64,000 nt of DNA from Vigna angularis (Eukaryota; Streptophyta; Magnoliopsida; Fabales; Fabaceae): contig NC_068973.1 of assembly GCF_016808095.1 (NCBI RefSeq), positions 9,544,501 through 9,608,500 on the forward strand, in the 5' to 3' direction. The notes beneath the pieces are model-generated. The model saw nothing but the letters and a program-made list of their open reading frames with translations, was not told where the DNA came from and made no database searches. Position numbers and translations under genes: made by a program. Positions 22,081 through 36,497 of this stretch are shown one piece after another. How positions within the stretch are numbered: position 1 is the stretch's first letter; the number at the start of each line of letters is the position of its first letter.

Positions 22081-24500
22081 TTTACAAATAGTTAAATACT
22101 TTGTTTTTCTATGTTTTATCATTTTCTTTGTTTATTGTGGATTTCATGTAGTAACGTTGGATTTTTTATGAAAATTAGAATGTAAGTCATCTAATTTCTT
22201 CACTGACATTAAACTTTTTCAAGATATTCTTTTTTTTATCTCTCTTATATATCATTTTCATTTGTGAATAACTCCTCTTTAATGAAATCTAAAATAAAAC
22301 TTATATCTTTTATATGAACTTTGAATTTTTCTAGCTTGTATCTTTAATTTTGTTTTCAAAGGATACCATATAAATTTCCTTTAACAAGTAAAACTTAACA
22401 AATTTTGAGTAATTTCATAAACATATAAGACATAAAAATTTAATTTCACACTTGAAATTTTAATGTCAATTGTTTCAGCTTTCACAGCAAGTTATTTTTC
22501 ATTCTCAATTCTTACTAACAAATATTTGATTTGTTACCTTTGAAACACGTAGTTTATACAACTACTATCCATAAACCAACATTTTGTCAATTTGTTAACT
22601 GTAACACATGATGTTACAAAATGTAATTACTTAATTGTCTAATATTTTTTTATCCTTTACAACTCAAACTTCTATACCACATTTAACGCTTCTCATTTCC
22701 TCGACATTCTTTTTAAATAATTCTAAATTTCTTTTAATAACTTTAGGATCACGATCTTAATAAGAATTATCAGTGAAACATAAATAAATAAATATGAATT
22801 CAATTTTTTTTTTCATTTTGATTTAAATAATAAATCAACTATATCATTTTCTTATATAGCTTTCCATAAATCTAATCCTTCTGAATAAGTTATAACTTCT
22901 ACAAATCATAACTATTTCTTTCATTAAATATAAAATAACAATTTGTGAAATTTTTTTATATTCTATCGGTCTTGTAAGAACATCATCCTACGGTTGAGAT
23001 TTTAGAACTTTTAAAAATATGATAGATATAAAAGATTTCTTAAAAAAATGATTTAAATAAAAAAATCAAATAAATATTCTCAACAAAATTCTTTCCAGCA
23101 ACATATATTAATAATTTAAAGAGCTTGAATACTTGTATTATATATAATATTTTAGATTAAAAAGTGATAAGTAAGTGATTGTATACGCTACTTATATTAA
23201 TAAATTAATTAAAGTGTTTTAGGCATGGCAAATAGAGTTGGAGTTAGACAAAGGGATATAAAGTTGAGCCTTTTATTTGACACTTGTTGTGCACATAACT
23301 ACATATATATATTCTTTTGCTAAGTGAGTTGTTGCAGGAATTTTGTTTATTTTCAAGTAAAATAATGAACGCAAAATATGATTACGCTTCTTTCAATATC
23401 ACGGAATAATCTTATTTGTTCTCAATAGCGACATCTTATTGCCTTTCCAATAACATCAAATAGCCAACTCTATTAACTATTAATTTATTTCGCTTTTTTA
23501 TTGGTTTTAACACTTTTTTGGGGTTTTGGGTTCTCTCCTAACCGCCAACCCTATTAATTTAACTCCTGGTATAGAATCAGCATATACAATACCATAATAT
23601 GCCACTAATTTTTTTTTCTCTTAATTAAATATTATGAAAGAAGCTAAAAAGTCTCAAAAGAGATTATTGAGAATTAAAAAGAGATAGAATGTAATCACTT
23701 TTTCTTTCTTTCTTTTCACACTTCTAAAATTTGTATCTCTTTGCATTTTTCATGAATAAAATTTAACTAAAGTGTTACGACTTTTTTATTATCACTTTTT
23801 AAGTAAAAAGAATTCTTTTCATCTCAACAGTTTTGGTAAAAACATATATTAAATGTTAACATGCATTATTGAGATAAATAATTTACTTTTTACATACTCA
23901 CACTGTCAATATAAAATTTTATCCTTATCAATCAATTGAAAAACATTTTAAATATATTTTATTAATTATCATTAGCGATTTATATACGGAAAAGATAAAA
24001 AGCCTTCTACACCAACTCTCTACTAGGGATCAAGTCTACGGAATTAGCATGAAATTTTAGATTTTAGCTCCAACGTTGCCAATGTTGAACAAAAAATATT
24101 AAATTCTACAATAAACCATTTTTCAATACACTCTAAAGTAAAAATACACCTTTCTTTTAAAAAAGTTAATAGTATATATTCTTTTATTATTCTAAAACAT
24201 TTAAATTTTGATTTAATCGTCCGCTTTTTTTCTCTTCAATTTTAAAATGTGTAGTTTTTGTTCTCCAAATGCTAACTAAAACCATTTTTTGTTTTCAAAT
24301 TATTTTTCTGAAGGAAAGATGTATTTCAAAATTAAAAAAAGCTAAAAGTAAAAGAATAAAATGGGACTGAAATAATAATTTATTAAAAGCAATAATACAA
24401 TCATGTTCAATTTATTTATTAAATTTTTGACAGAGAGAGGGAAAGAAGTCCATGTAGCGTAGTTTTGGTTGGACAATATTATCAACAAAGCAACCAATAA
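22081..24500. other. AT-rich intergenic DNA upstream of the CDF gene
   Basis: No coding sequence or structured repeat was recognised. Confidence 0.55.
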
Positions 24501-24546
24501 AAATGTTTCACGAAGGCTAAAACTGCGGTACCCTCGATGAAGACGC

Positions 24547-24672
24547 TGACGTGGCGGCGAGTGGGGTGCACAGAAAGAGAGTGCAACTCAGAGAATCAAA
24601 CACTTGAAAAGAAAATCTATTCCAAGCCACAAAAACTTGTGGCCATGAATCAAAACCCCTCTGTGACGTGGC
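24547..24672 (+). promoter_or_regulatory. Paired TGACGTGG(C) elements upstream of the CDF gene
   Basis: TGACGTGG occurs at 24547-24554 and TGACGTGGC at 24664-24672, about 350 and 230 bases before the ATG at 24896. The ACGT core with a TGAC flank is a bZIP site (C/G-box hybrid, HY5/TGA type). CDF genes are clock- and light-controlled, so these sites are plausible inputs. Confidence 0.4.
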
Positions 24673-24895
24673 ACCCTGCACTCGTTTAAACGGATCAAAA
24701 TCCACCTCGTCCTGCTTCCATTTCCAACTTTCATCAAAACCCAAACCTCAAAAAAACCGAACACACTATAACAGACACAACACCTGCAGTAGTAGAAGTA
24801 ACCAACCACCCTGCTTCAATCATAACACACGTAAACCTAACGCAGACCACCTCGCGCGTTTTCCTTTGTGTCGTTGCCGTTTCAATTCTCAGAAA

Positions 24896-27478
24896 ATGCT
24901 CGAAAATAAGGACCCTGCAATTAGGCTCTTCGGCCAGAAGATTGCCTTTTCCGGAGAACCCGACGCTCCGACCATTGCCGCCGCTCACACCCCCTCGCCA
25001 CCGCCGCCGGTGGATGTTGTCAGAGACGCAGAAGAAGAAGGAGAAGAAGAAGTAGATGACGACGTTGCTGACTCAGAGGCTGAAGATGATGACAACAAAG
25101 ACAAGGTAACGTGATTAACAGCACCTAGGTTCTAACAATTCATGGGTCGGTTCCTTTTTCAGTTCGGGTGCCAAAGTTTCCCTCTTTTCAAATTCTTCCC
25201 CAGTAATTCTTTTCTGCATCAAGTTTTTCTGTATTGGTTTTCGAATGTAAAACGGTTTTGTGTGCGTTTTTTATTTTTATTTTTATTTTTTTAAAATATT
25301 AGTTCATAATTTTGTTTTGGATTTTGAAATTTAGGATTATTATATTTTGTCTGGGGTTGCTTATTTTTCGGTTTTTGTGTATGGGATCTGGACTTCAGAA
25401 ACAGAGTGCTCGAAGCAGAGTCGATTGTAAAATACATAGAATTTTTGTATTCAGTTGCAAAACCGAGCTAATTTCAGGTTTTGTGCATCCTTCCCTTATT
25501 TAGAAGGGGAAGTGAGTTTTTTTTTTAATCTGTAATTTTCTGAGTTTTTTTTTTTTTCATTTTAGAACTGATTCAATATGCCCGAGTAACCTGGGCATTT
25601 AATTTTAGGTCAAATTGTTTTTCTTGTTGAGTAAACTGACTGGTGGAGCAGTTTTTTTGTGAACACGGTTAACTTTTAGTCCACTCATACTGCAAGTCAA
25701 ATATTTCTGCTAATAATCTACCATCTGAGTTAAAAGCACCAATTTTCACTTTTAGACTTTTCTTAGCTGAGATATAACGTTTTTCAATCGTAATAATCTA
25801 CCAAGGTAGCTTCTTCAATTCCAGAATTTATAAAAGGATTGTTGCTTTCATCATCTTCGTACCTGTCGTGTTCTAGAAAATATATGTTTACATCGCGAAA
25901 TAGAACAACTTTCAATGGGTAAATTCATTGGTCCTGTTCGAATTACATGCTTTTCTTCGTCAGTGAAGAAAACCTACTCTATACACCAAACACAGATACA
26001 TTTTTTGTTTTAAAAATGGAGCAACAGAATGTTTTTACTTTTCTCCTACCTTCTTGATCTTGTGGTTGGAGTTATTTATGTCATTTGCGAGTGAGTACAT
26101 CTTAGTAAAACGGTACGAACATGACAAAAACAAAATTTTGACCTCCTAACTCTGTGAATCAGCTTGTGTTTGCTTGTTGTTACTCGTTATCCCAAAGTAT
26201 GCATTTCATTAATTAATAAAAACACTGGCAAATTTTTAGGATCCTGCAGAAGAAGTTAGTGAGAAAACGAAAGAAGCTGATCTTCCTCTAAATGCTGCAG
26301 ACTCTAATAACACCGCAGAGGGTCTTCAGAATCCAAACACACCTTCCATAGACGAAGAATCTGCAAAGTCAAAATCCAACAAGTCAGAAAACGATCAAAC
26401 CGATCCAACCACAACAGTTGCTGCTACTGAAACCAACAACTCACCAGACAACAACAATAAAACGCTGAAAAAACCAGACAAAATTCTTCCATGTCCTCGC
26501 TGCAATAGCATGGACACCAAATTCTGTTACTACAACAACTACAATGTGAACCAGCCACGTTACTTCTGCAAAGCGTGCCAAAGGTACTGGACCGCCGGGG
26601 GCACCATGCGAAACGTGCCGGTGGGTGCAGGGAGGAGAAAGAACAAAAACTCAGCCTCTCACTATCGCCATATCACAATCTCTGAAGCACTTCAAGCTGC
26701 AAGAATCGATTCCCCAAACGCGACTCATCTTTTGAAGCCCAATGGGAGAGTCCTCAGCTTTGGTATAGACCCTCCAATTTGTGATTCCATGGCATCAGTC
26801 CTGAACCTCGCGGAGAAGAAAACAAGAAACGGGTTTCACTCCATGGAGGATCAGAGAAACAAAGATGATGACTGCTCGAGTGCATCATCCATCACCGTTT
26901 CCAATGAAGAAAGTGGGAAAAGCACGTCACAAGAATCATTGGTGCCTAACAACAACAGTTTCATACATCATCATCATCACCATGTTCCGTGCATCTCCAC
27001 CGTTCCTTGGGCTTATCCTTGGAACTCCGGGGTTCCCTCAGCACCTGCTATGTGCCCTCCAGGGTTTCCCATGTCATTTTACCCTCATGCATTTTGGAAC
27101 ATTCCATGGTTTCCCACACACCATGCTGCCCCAGCTCCAAGGTCTCCGGGTTCTGGTCCAAATTCTCCCACTCTCGGGAAACACTCCAGGGACGATGACT
27201 TGGCGAAGCAAGAGCACGTCCACGAGGAACCCTCGAGGCAGAGAAACGGGTCTGTTTTGGTGCCCAAAACTTTGAGAATCGATGACCCCAGTGAGGCAGC
27301 CAAGAGTTCAATATGGGCAACTTTAGGGATCAAGAACGAGTGTGTGAGTGGGGGTGGCATGTTCAAGGGGTTCCAATCAAAGAAAGAAGAGAAAGACCGT
27401 GTCATTGAAACCTCTCCTGTGTTGAGGGCCAACCCTGCAGCCTTGTCTAGATCCCTTAACTTTCACGGGAACTCTTGA
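24896..27478 (+). CDS. Cycling Dof factor (CDF)-type Dof zinc-finger transcription factor, 482 aa
   Basis: Two exons, 24896-25105 and 26240-27478, are joined across a 1,134-base GT-AG intron. The protein begins [20 protein letters not shown], the MLE-x-DPAIKLFG start typical of CDFs. The KLFG-type motif is reported to recruit TOPLESS co-repressors. An acidic E/D-rich stretch follows. The Dof finger spans about residues 150-205, with C155, C158, C180 and C183 (CX2C-X21-CX2C). It binds AAAG cores. C-terminal CDF signatures are present: [10 protein letters not shown] near residue 240, the aromatic/proline segment [16 protein letters not shown], and [20 protein letters not shown] near the end, regions linked in Arabidopsis to FKF1/GIGANTEA binding. 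CDFs repress CO and FT and so time flowering; some act in stress and nitrogen responses. The gene looks intact. Which CDF orthologue it is cannot be decided here. Confidence 0.92.
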
Positions 27479-30400
27479 TTCAGTCAGCAGTTACAATAAA
27501 AACAGAAGAAGAGCAACCTTGGTAGGAGACGGTGACCATCTTTCAGCAATGGGAGTTTGGACATGAAGCGAAGGTTGGTAGTCTCTGATTTGGTCAGCAT
27601 CGGTAGGAGGAACTAATCTACTAGGAGGGTTTAGTTGGTGGAGCTGGGAAGTCGCAACTAATTTCTCTCTTTCATGTCAGTAACACTATATATATATTTT
27701 TTTTCCCTTTTTATGTACTTAGTTTGGTGAGTTTGAGTTGATGTACATATATATGTGAAAATACTTGCTAGAGATGGAAAAAGGTCTTTACCATGTATAA
27801 AAATTCAGAGCTAGTGTATTTTGATCTTTCATATGAAAATGGAAAATGAGACTGCGTCTGTTTTTGATGTTTGGTTGTTTGTGGGAAAGTTGTGGATGCT
27901 TTGCTATATATGTGAGTAGAGGTATTATTATTATGAAGCATCTGCTTTTTGAAAAGAGGTAAAAATAAAATTTATAGAAACAGAAGAGGGCAATATGCGA
28001 AGCTAGTGGATAATGTAATGAGAGTGATATGGCAGGTGTGTTGTTAGAAAGCTAAAAAAAGATTAAAGTTAGTGAAGACAGCATTGGTTTTTCCCAGAGT
28101 TGCATGGTGATGAAGTGTGAAGATATAACGGAATGAGAATGAAGATCTTTTCACTTAAACCCTCCTTTGGAGTCGTCAGGATAAACTTGCATCTAAAATA
28201 TGCCAGCTAGCTCTACTTTTTCTACACCAAGGATCTTAACAACTAGCACAAAATATGGACCACTACTATAGTTTCTCTCAATTATGTTGTAAAGTTGAAA
28301 AAAGAAGGATACTTCTTTCACTTGCTGTTACTGTGTTACAGGAAAGATTTCGACAATAAGAAATTTTGTTTATCTAAAATTTACTAATAATTATTAAACG
28401 TACATACCTTAATAATAAACAAGTAATAAATATTTGTATTTATTATTTGCGTCTGTCCATTGAAAATATCTATTTGATTTTCGTCACATATTTTTCTGGT
28501 AATACAAATTTATATTTTGTGATAATGACAATTATATGTTAGGTGTAATTAATTATTAAAAAAACTATTATCCATTCTGTGATAATGGATTACACATTCG
28601 TCCTCGTAAACAGAGGATAGAAAAGTATTAAAACTAAAATTTTGGCACAAATTATTTAAGATGAATAATGACAAAAGCCTAAAACATTCTCTCTCCCCCA
28701 ATGATCCATGCGGAAATTGGGATTTACACAATTTTTGAACAGAAAAAATAGAATAATATTTTCTTCTGGAGAATTTTATAAATAGTGATTACAGAATTGT
28801 GGTGGATATTATTAATGAATAAGTGTTATGAGAAGAAAACACAAAGATATTTTGAGGTTGAATGTAATAGAAGCCACAGTTTCCGAATAAGATGAGTTGG
28901 GATGGGACCCTTAAATGCGAAAAAAATGAGACAGTGGTTATATCTTCTTCCCTCTGTTACTTTTGGCTTTTCTTATCTTTTCCTTTTTGCCCTTTTCCTT
29001 TTCTCAAGGAAAGCAATTCTTCATTCCTTTTCCTCCATATATCTATGCCAGATTTCAATTTACAACCAAAACTACACAGACAGATCATTGCAAGTAAGCA
29101 TCATCATTAATTTTTAGCCATCGCCAAATCAAAACTTTCCCATCAATTTCTTATATCTATACCCCCTTTTCCTCCTTCCACACAGCCACAATCACACCTT
29201 TACTATATTAGCCATTTTTTCTTTCCAATTTTCCTCACTCTCCAATGAAAATGACACTTACATTTTCTTCATTTTTCTTTTACTTCCCTAACATATCTAT
29301 CATTCCTACCACCCTCGTTTGGGACAATGAGATGATTAACATCACCCATGCGAAAAAAAAAAGTTACTTCAGCAATTATTATGGATAATTTTGTTTACAA
29401 TTGCTTTAAATGTATTCTTTCAATCCACAACATGCAATACATATATCTCCTCAAAATTTATACATGGATGCATAATTGTTTAATTAACCAAATCACATGT
29501 TTCAATTTCAAAGATTGATTGAATGTCATATTTGAAGGTTTGTGTCACTTGTGATGATTCAATGCTCGTATTTATTCACAACATTATAATTAAAAAAAAA
29601 ATAGATGCAAGTACGAAAATGTCTAATAATAAAGTTCTCAATATACATGTAATCAAATAATGTTAAACAAAAGACACTAAATAATTTTGTAATACACTTT
29701 TACCTTTTATAATTTGTATAAGGGAAAGTTTTTTGAGCTTCATTTGCGATTAATTATTTAAGTATATTTAATTTAAAAAATTAAATAATTTTTAAAAAAT
29801 ATTAATTTATTCTCTTTTTTTTTCATAAAATACAATCAAGGTTATTTTTTAATTGACTGTGTTATAAAATTATTTTAATTTTTTTAGGTTAATGATATCT
29901 AGTTCAAAATTTTCAAATTTTCTCTCTCAATGTAGAAAATCCCATTTTTTACTCTCTTTTTCCTTTTACACTCTTTTTAATATAAAAAAATCATAAAAAC
30001 TTTTTATAAAACTAGCAAAAGGCACTGCCAAATTTACTATTCGTGTGAAGTTAAAAGTATTTCAGTTTAAGAGGTTAAAAATGAAAACAGATATCTAAAT
30101 AATTTCAGTTTAAAGTTGGACCATGAAGTGATATTTGACATATGCACTAAATTACCAAATTCAGTAATGAATAATGAATTTAACTAGTTTTGAAGCAGAA
30201 AGTGAGTTTGTGTCAGAAAGAAGGGAAAATGAAGATGGAAAGGTTTCGTTATCTTTGCCCTTTAGTCATTCATTGTTCAAGTATGATAAACTATGGCAAA
30301 GCTGATCAGGCATATGGAGAAAGTGCTTCATACACACTTGCTGATAGTTCAATGCAATTGGCCCTACCAGTTTTCTTCTATTGGCCTAAAGTGCATAACA

Positions 30401-32740
30401 CTCTTTATTATTATAAGGTTTGACCAATGAAGTTGTTAAGCCATTTTCACCTCTCTTTTGGTCATCTGAAATATAATTATAATAAAAAGAATATAGCAGA
30501 AACACTTAGACTAGGATGCATGGCCACTTATAAAGGTGACTTAATAGAAAAGCAATTTCAGAATCATTGCTTCATGCTCTTATCCCTCTTTATAATCCAT
30601 TGTCAACTTCAATGGACTTGGAGTCAGCTTCCCACTACAGCTTTTTCCTGAATCTGTATATTAAATTGATTTGAATATAACATATAGTGGATGAACCATA
30701 ATAGTTTTTTGCATTGAATGTGTTAGGCACCCACTGTATCAACATATTAGTTCATGCTAATTGGTTTTTTATCACCTTCTCATCTTCTTTACCAAAGGAT
30801 TGATCATTACCACTTCAAGTCAACCATTCACCACCGTTTTTGTGTTCATGTAAAACATCTGTTTCCCCTTATTAGGCCAATTGTGTTATACTCAAGTACA
30901 ATATTAAGGTTCTTTCCCATTCATATCTCATCACTATTTATCAGTTAGTAACAAAGTCAAAGCTTACTTTTACTTTTAAATTTATGAAATTAGTCAAGTC
31001 AAATGTATTTTGGCCTGCACTGAGATATATTACCCCAGTGACCATGAATTCAGATGTCACTAAAACGGAATCGTGTCACAAAAAGGAAAAAGGCAAGGGA
31101 AGAAAATGTTAGCAGAAAAAAGCATATTGAAGAAAGTGAGGAGAACTTGAAGCACTGCTTTTTGACAAAAAGTCAATAAAGAAGAATGCCAAGTAGTCCT
31201 TTTAATTTCCCTCAATATGTGGCACACTGATTCATTTAATTCAGAATGGCACATTGATGCAACAGAAAAAGGGGTTGAAAAGCATTAAAAAAATATACAT
31301 GGCTTGTTCCACTGATTGATAAACCAAGTTGTAAAAAATATACAGCAAATAACTTCGAATGATCATTGGAGCATATTGTTGCCAACCTTTTCTACATTAG
31401 ATTTACACCAAAACCGTGTACTCTTCTGCCTCTTTGGATCTTAAATACGAGGTTCTGCATTTCGTATGGCATGTTTGTACCTTAGTTATCTAATTAATAA
31501 TCTGTCATGCCTGTGTTACTATAATAAGTTCTCTCTAATGGGGTGAATATTTTATTGGATAGTGCCTACCAAATGTACTAATCAGCATTTAACGCGTATG
31601 AACATGTTCAAATAAAGTATACTTTCAACATGATTCACAGAACTTTAGTCATGTCAAATACCTTTTTAAATGACCATGATAAGAAATTCCCACTTAACAA
31701 TTTCTGCCAATACTGCAGGTTTTGCCCATATGAAATTCAAAGTTTTAGTTTCTTTCTTCTTTCGAATTGGTGTTTGTTCCATTTAAATATTTGTTTGAAT
31801 TATATCCTTCAAGATTGAAAAGGTAACTCCATTCTATTCCTTTCGCTATCAGATTTATAATTCTCATTTCGAGCTTTTTCTGCAGCTCAGCACGTGTAAG
31901 TACAGAATTTTAGTAGCAAAACTAAACTAGTGACTTATCCCTATACAGTGTAATGGAAAAGACAGAATGTCTTATTACTTGAGATACCAAAATTCTTGTT
32001 TTCAATAAGAGCAATGATGTCATCTTAAACCTGAAGAATAAGTGCAAATGCCATATCACTGTCAATCCAGCTTCAACAATGCTGTATTTTTACATTCAAA
32101 TTGTTCGTCAAGGACATGGGATCTAAATCAAAGTTAACATAGTTGGATGTCAATACAGTATAGTTTTTTTTTAGTATAAGAATAAACAAAAACACAGAAT
32201 TAAAACTGGTTCTTTTACTAATATACCAGAGAACTTTGTTCTTAAATTCTAAACTGAGATAATCCTCAATTAACTCAAAAAGGGTACTTAAATTTACTAA
32301 AGAAGGAATTTATTAGAAGAAAGCGAAAGTTATCCACCTTCAACTTTGAGTGATATGCCTGAAACTTGTCACTAATTTACAGGTTTCAATGTAAAAAATA
32401 TGGCCAGGTTCTGAGGTAGGATTTGTTTGGTTTTATTCCAATTTCTTTTGCACTTTTTCCTACTTTTCCACCTCGCATTTTCCCAGATAAAATTCAAGTG
32501 CAAGCACATGGGTTGTGCACTTCTGAGGCATGTCCCTGCATAATAGGTTTCACTTTACAAAACAGTGGTTGACGGTGGTGTAAAAGATGTGGTGATAGTT
32601 TTGATAATTAACATTATCTTTGTTTTTATTTTGTTTATTTTCATTTTTTATTAGAATTTTTATCATTACTTTTTAAATAATTAAGATTTTTATTTAACAA
32701 ATTGTTAAATAGAAATATTTGTTTCTTATTTGTAAAAATA
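27479..32740. other. 3' region of the CDF gene, then intergenic DNA
   Basis: The first 300-400 bases are probably 3' UTR of the CDF gene. The remainder has only short frames (for example 28892-29117 and 30190-30651) without recognisable domains. CT-rich promoter/leader-like sequence at 28900-29100 is not followed by a coding exon. Confidence 0.5.
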
Positions 32741-32754
32741 TCACGTAGATAAAT

Positions 32755-32930
32755 AAAAATTACTTAAAATCGAAAAATATCTTAACAAAACCTGTAATTA
32801 ACAGATTGAATTACTTCAATTATAAAAATCAAATAAATAGAAATCACCGAAAATTGAAAAATATCTCAACAAAATCAATGATCAATCGATTTAATTACTT
32901 CAATTATAAAAATCAAATACAAATTTCAAG
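32755..32930. repeat. Two-copy tandem duplication, period about 84 bp
   Basis: TTACTTCAATTATAAAAATC occurs at 32811 and 32895, with matching upstream parts (AAAATYGAAAAATATCTYAAC). Non-coding. Confidence 0.8.
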
Positions 32931-34539
32931 TTTAGTTCAATTCGAGCAAACTTGCCAAGATCCTATAAATAGGAGGCTTGATAGAGTTAGAAAGACATAT
33001 CCTTAGAGTACAGGGAACTAACTCTAAGAGAGGTATGACAAAGACTCATTCTAGAAGTTGGAGACATTGCTCATTATTCTTTTCTGGTATTCAAAATGTC
33101 TAAGAGTATCTAACTCCTTTATTCACGAGGTTAAACTTAATGTATCTTCAATCTTAGTGATTTCTATTATTCAATATATTTATTTTCCATTACTCTTGTG
33201 TTCTATTCTCAATCTCAACTACATGAATTGATTGCTTGCATATTTATGGGCGTTTGATTATTGGACACGATGTTGAAACTCAAACTAAAATAGAACAACT
33301 AATTGATTGACCATCTAGACATAGAGTTCAACATTGTTCATTCTTAACATCCATATTTAATGCTTAATGCAAAAACTTTAACAAGAAAAGTCTAAGACAT
33401 TAGGGTTCTTATTAATAAGTTTAGACTTGTCTTTAAGACATTGAGACTTGTTAAATACTGGTGTGAATGCTAGAGTAAAATTTAAAAGTATATTATTTAG
33501 TGTTTTTCACATTGATTTGATGCATGAAATATAACCATAGTGAAGTCTTTGTAATTTCATAAATTTTATTACTTTCTTAGTTTTAGATTTATTTCATACA
33601 CATCAACAATTTTCATTGTCTTAAAGTTCTTAGCCTTAATTAGTGAATAAACATAGTTTTTTGAACAATGAAAATCTATGTGAACTTATTTACTTTATTA
33701 CTTGTACAATTTGATTCCCTTGCCAATTTTGTAACAAGTCCCTACAAAGATGTAAAATGTACGGCTAATGTTTCTAAACAAAATTAATTTCTAGTGTTTT
33801 TGATAATTAGTTCATAAAAATTCTTTTTTGTTGTTAGTATAAAGCTATTAAATGCAATAAGGACAAAAGGATTTACACTTCAAGTTTACATAATGCTTCT
33901 TGTTCTTGATCAATTAATCAATTTTCACCATGTAAAATAAAGTTACAAGTTAGATGAAGAGTATTTTGGATCTTAATCACTCTTAGCTAAAACAATTTAG
34001 AGATTATTTGAAATTCAACCACTTCAAATTAATAACTGAGAATTATTTGAAATGCAATCTTTCTTGACAAAACAATTTAGAGTATTATTTAGAATTCAGT
34101 CACTCCTTAAATAGAATATTCTTTAAATAATAGTTACTTTTACTCAAACAACTAAGGTGTGTAAAAAAAGGTATGATATAAAAAGTGTTTGCCAAAGAGA
34201 GAAATAACAAATTTTGACATACACAATTATTTAACTCATTTAGGTTGTTATTGAATACAATTGTTCTTACACAAAGAGTAAAATGGAAAATTTATATTCA
34301 CAGGAAGAGAAAAATAAAACATGAAGGATTTTTGGGCAAGGCCTGAGATTACAGTGGGACATGAAGGATATAGAGAGGAAGAAGAATGAATACATGTGGA
34401 ATTTTAACAGTACTTATACCACATGTCTAAAAATGCAAACTCAATGGAGGTCTGTTCTCCTGCATCAACACCGCCATCAAATATAATTTCCAAGACTTTT
34501 TTCATCAAAACACACCAACCATATGAGAGGAAAACAAGA
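32931..34539. other. Intergenic DNA, part possibly LTR-derived
   Basis: About 33000-33560 has the phrasing of legume Ty3/gypsy LTR or leader sequence (AGAGGTATGACAAAGAC..., GAACTAATTGATTGACCATC-like words). No terminal repeats, primer site or duplication were found. No gene was seen. Confidence 0.3.
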
Positions 34540-34915
34540 TACTTTCGGAACACATTTCCAGAATACATTTTTTCTTAAATACACTTCCGATTATATAATT
34601 CATAAGATATTTTTAGATAATTGAAATATATATTTTAAAATATAATTCTTTTTAAATACATTTCGATTTTGTAATTCCGAACGAATTTCTAGATCTGAAA
34701 TAATTTCCAGAAATTATATTTTAAAATATAATTATTTTAAATGTATTTTAAAATATATAATCTGAAAAGTATTTCCTAATTTAAAAATGTATTTCAGATT
34801 ATACGTTTTAGAATTTAATTTTTGAATGTATTACGAATTACATATTACAAAATGCGTTTTCAATTTGAAAATACTTTTCAGATTATCTAATCCATAATAT
34901 ATTTAAAAGAATAGT
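34540..34915. repeat. AT-rich palindromic repeat cluster
   Basis: TATTTTAAAATATA and ATTATATAATC / GATTATATAAT-like words recur in alternating orientation with CAGATTAT and TTTCAGA. It looks like the terminal-repeat sequence of a decayed MULE or a MITE cluster; ends were not resolved. Confidence 0.4.
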
Positions 34916-36105
34916 TGCAGGAGTAACTTTTACAATTTTATTATAATTTTAATGAGATAATTTGGTGATTATGGGATTTATGTGGGTGCAGGAAGAGAAA
35001 AGGTAAGTGCAAGAAAAAAGGCCCGTTACTCTATGGCCATAGCCCTAACATGGCCCAAGGCCCATTAACATTGATTCATTAAAAAGGGTCCACCCCCAAG
35101 TAACCTGTGGTTAAAAAGGGTCAGTCTGTGAAAACAAAAATCTCAATAAATTAAATTTTAAAAAAATTTGAAGTCCATATGTTTTTTAAGTTCATTGTCT
35201 AATTTCAAATGAAACTCTTATAATATATCTTCACTATTATAAATTTTAAATACGTAGTAATTTAACAAAAAGAACAAGTCCGTTTAGTTTATGGATTACA
35301 TATATTGGACAAAAATTAAATAAAATTAAAAGGATCCGTAAATATTAGATCTTTGTCTTCCACGGATTCCGATTAAATGAACCAGTCTATTGTCTCACAT
35401 TCATGTAGTTAGCTCTGGTTACAAATAAAAATATCGACCTAATTTATTAGGGGTAAATTAGAAATAAAATAATTAAGATTTAAATTTTTGATAAATTATT
35501 GGATTTCTATTTTGTCCCTTTTATAATATTGTTTAATCCTTTTGTCCCTAAAATATGTCATTTTTGTGTTTTTCCAAAAAAAGTGATTTAGATTGTGTTT
35601 TAAATAGTGAAATGAAGTGTTTGGTATCCTTTAGGGAAAAATAAAATAAATAAATAGTTATTAGGAACAGAAAATTTCAAATGATTAATTAGAAACTACT
35701 AAATAAAAATCCGATAATCTATTAGAATTAAAAGCATGTTTAACATAACAATTAATATTTTATTGAAAATCAAGAACATCGATTTGTTTGACATGAATTG
35801 AAAGTAATAAATAAAAATAAAATTTAACTGGAAAGGTGAGACTTATACCTTCTGAAGTGAAGTTATCCTAAAAATTTAGTAAATAAATTTAATAACTTTT
35901 TTCCTTTCGCACATCTCAGTCTTAAAGCTTCAAATAATTGATGTTTCCAACTTTTATGAAATATCAACCTTTTATTCCTAGTTTAGCTCCAAATAAGTTA
36001 CATCAATATTAATACATTTTTTTAACATTAACTTTTGAACTACCGCAATTAATCACTCACCTACAAAATGGTCATTAAAAATTATTCCGTTTGTAGGTAA
36101 AATTG
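34916..36105. other. Intergenic DNA
   Basis: No gene or repeat recognised. Confidence 0.55.
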
Positions 36106-36138
36106 TTTTATGTACCAGGGAGTGCAGGACGCCGTACG

Positions 36139-36497
36139 GAACGTTCGCCCGAAGTAGAACGTTCGCCCAATGTGAAACGTTCGCCCGAAGTAGAACGTCC
36201 GCCCAAAGTAGAACGTCCGCCCAAAGTAGAACGTCCGCCCAATGTGGAACGTTCGCCCAATGTGGAACGTTCGCCCGAAGTAGAACGTCCGCCCAAAGTA
36301 GAACGTCCGCCCAATGTGGAACGTTCACCCGAAGTAGAACGTCCGCCCAAAGTAGAACGTCCGCCCAAAATGGGACGTTCGCCCAAAATGGGACGTTCGC
36401 CCAGGATTGGACGTCCGCCCAAGGATTTGACGTCCGCCCAAGGATTTGACGTCCGCCCAAGGATTTGACGTCCACCCAAGAGCTGGACGCCCACCTA
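36139..36497. repeat. 18-bp minisatellite inside the LTR
   Basis: About twenty tandem units of the type GAACGTYCGCCCRAAGTA / GAACGTTCGCCCAATGTG. The last four units lengthen to 19 bases (TGACGTCCGCCCAAGGATT). The 18-base period keeps all frames open and creates spurious repetitive ORFs on both strands (VERPPK repeats, plus strand). Confidence 0.95.

Noticed and set aside
24668..24895. N-terminal extension of the CDF protein from an upstream ATG at 24668
   Set aside because: CDF proteins begin with the MLE-x-DPAI motif at 24896. The upstream frame is basic, low in conservation, and overlaps the promoter elements.
26865..27432. Overlapping ORFs in the CDF second exon on both strands
   Set aside because: They are out-of-frame shadows of the Dof protein, without independent features.
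30190..30651. Two adjacent 74-77-codon ORFs
   Set aside because: They have no family motif, promoter or intron structure, and could be chance in 5 kb of intergenic DNA.
36139..36497. CRISPR-like array
   Set aside because: Units are contiguous 18-mers with no spacers, in a plant genome, within an LTR.
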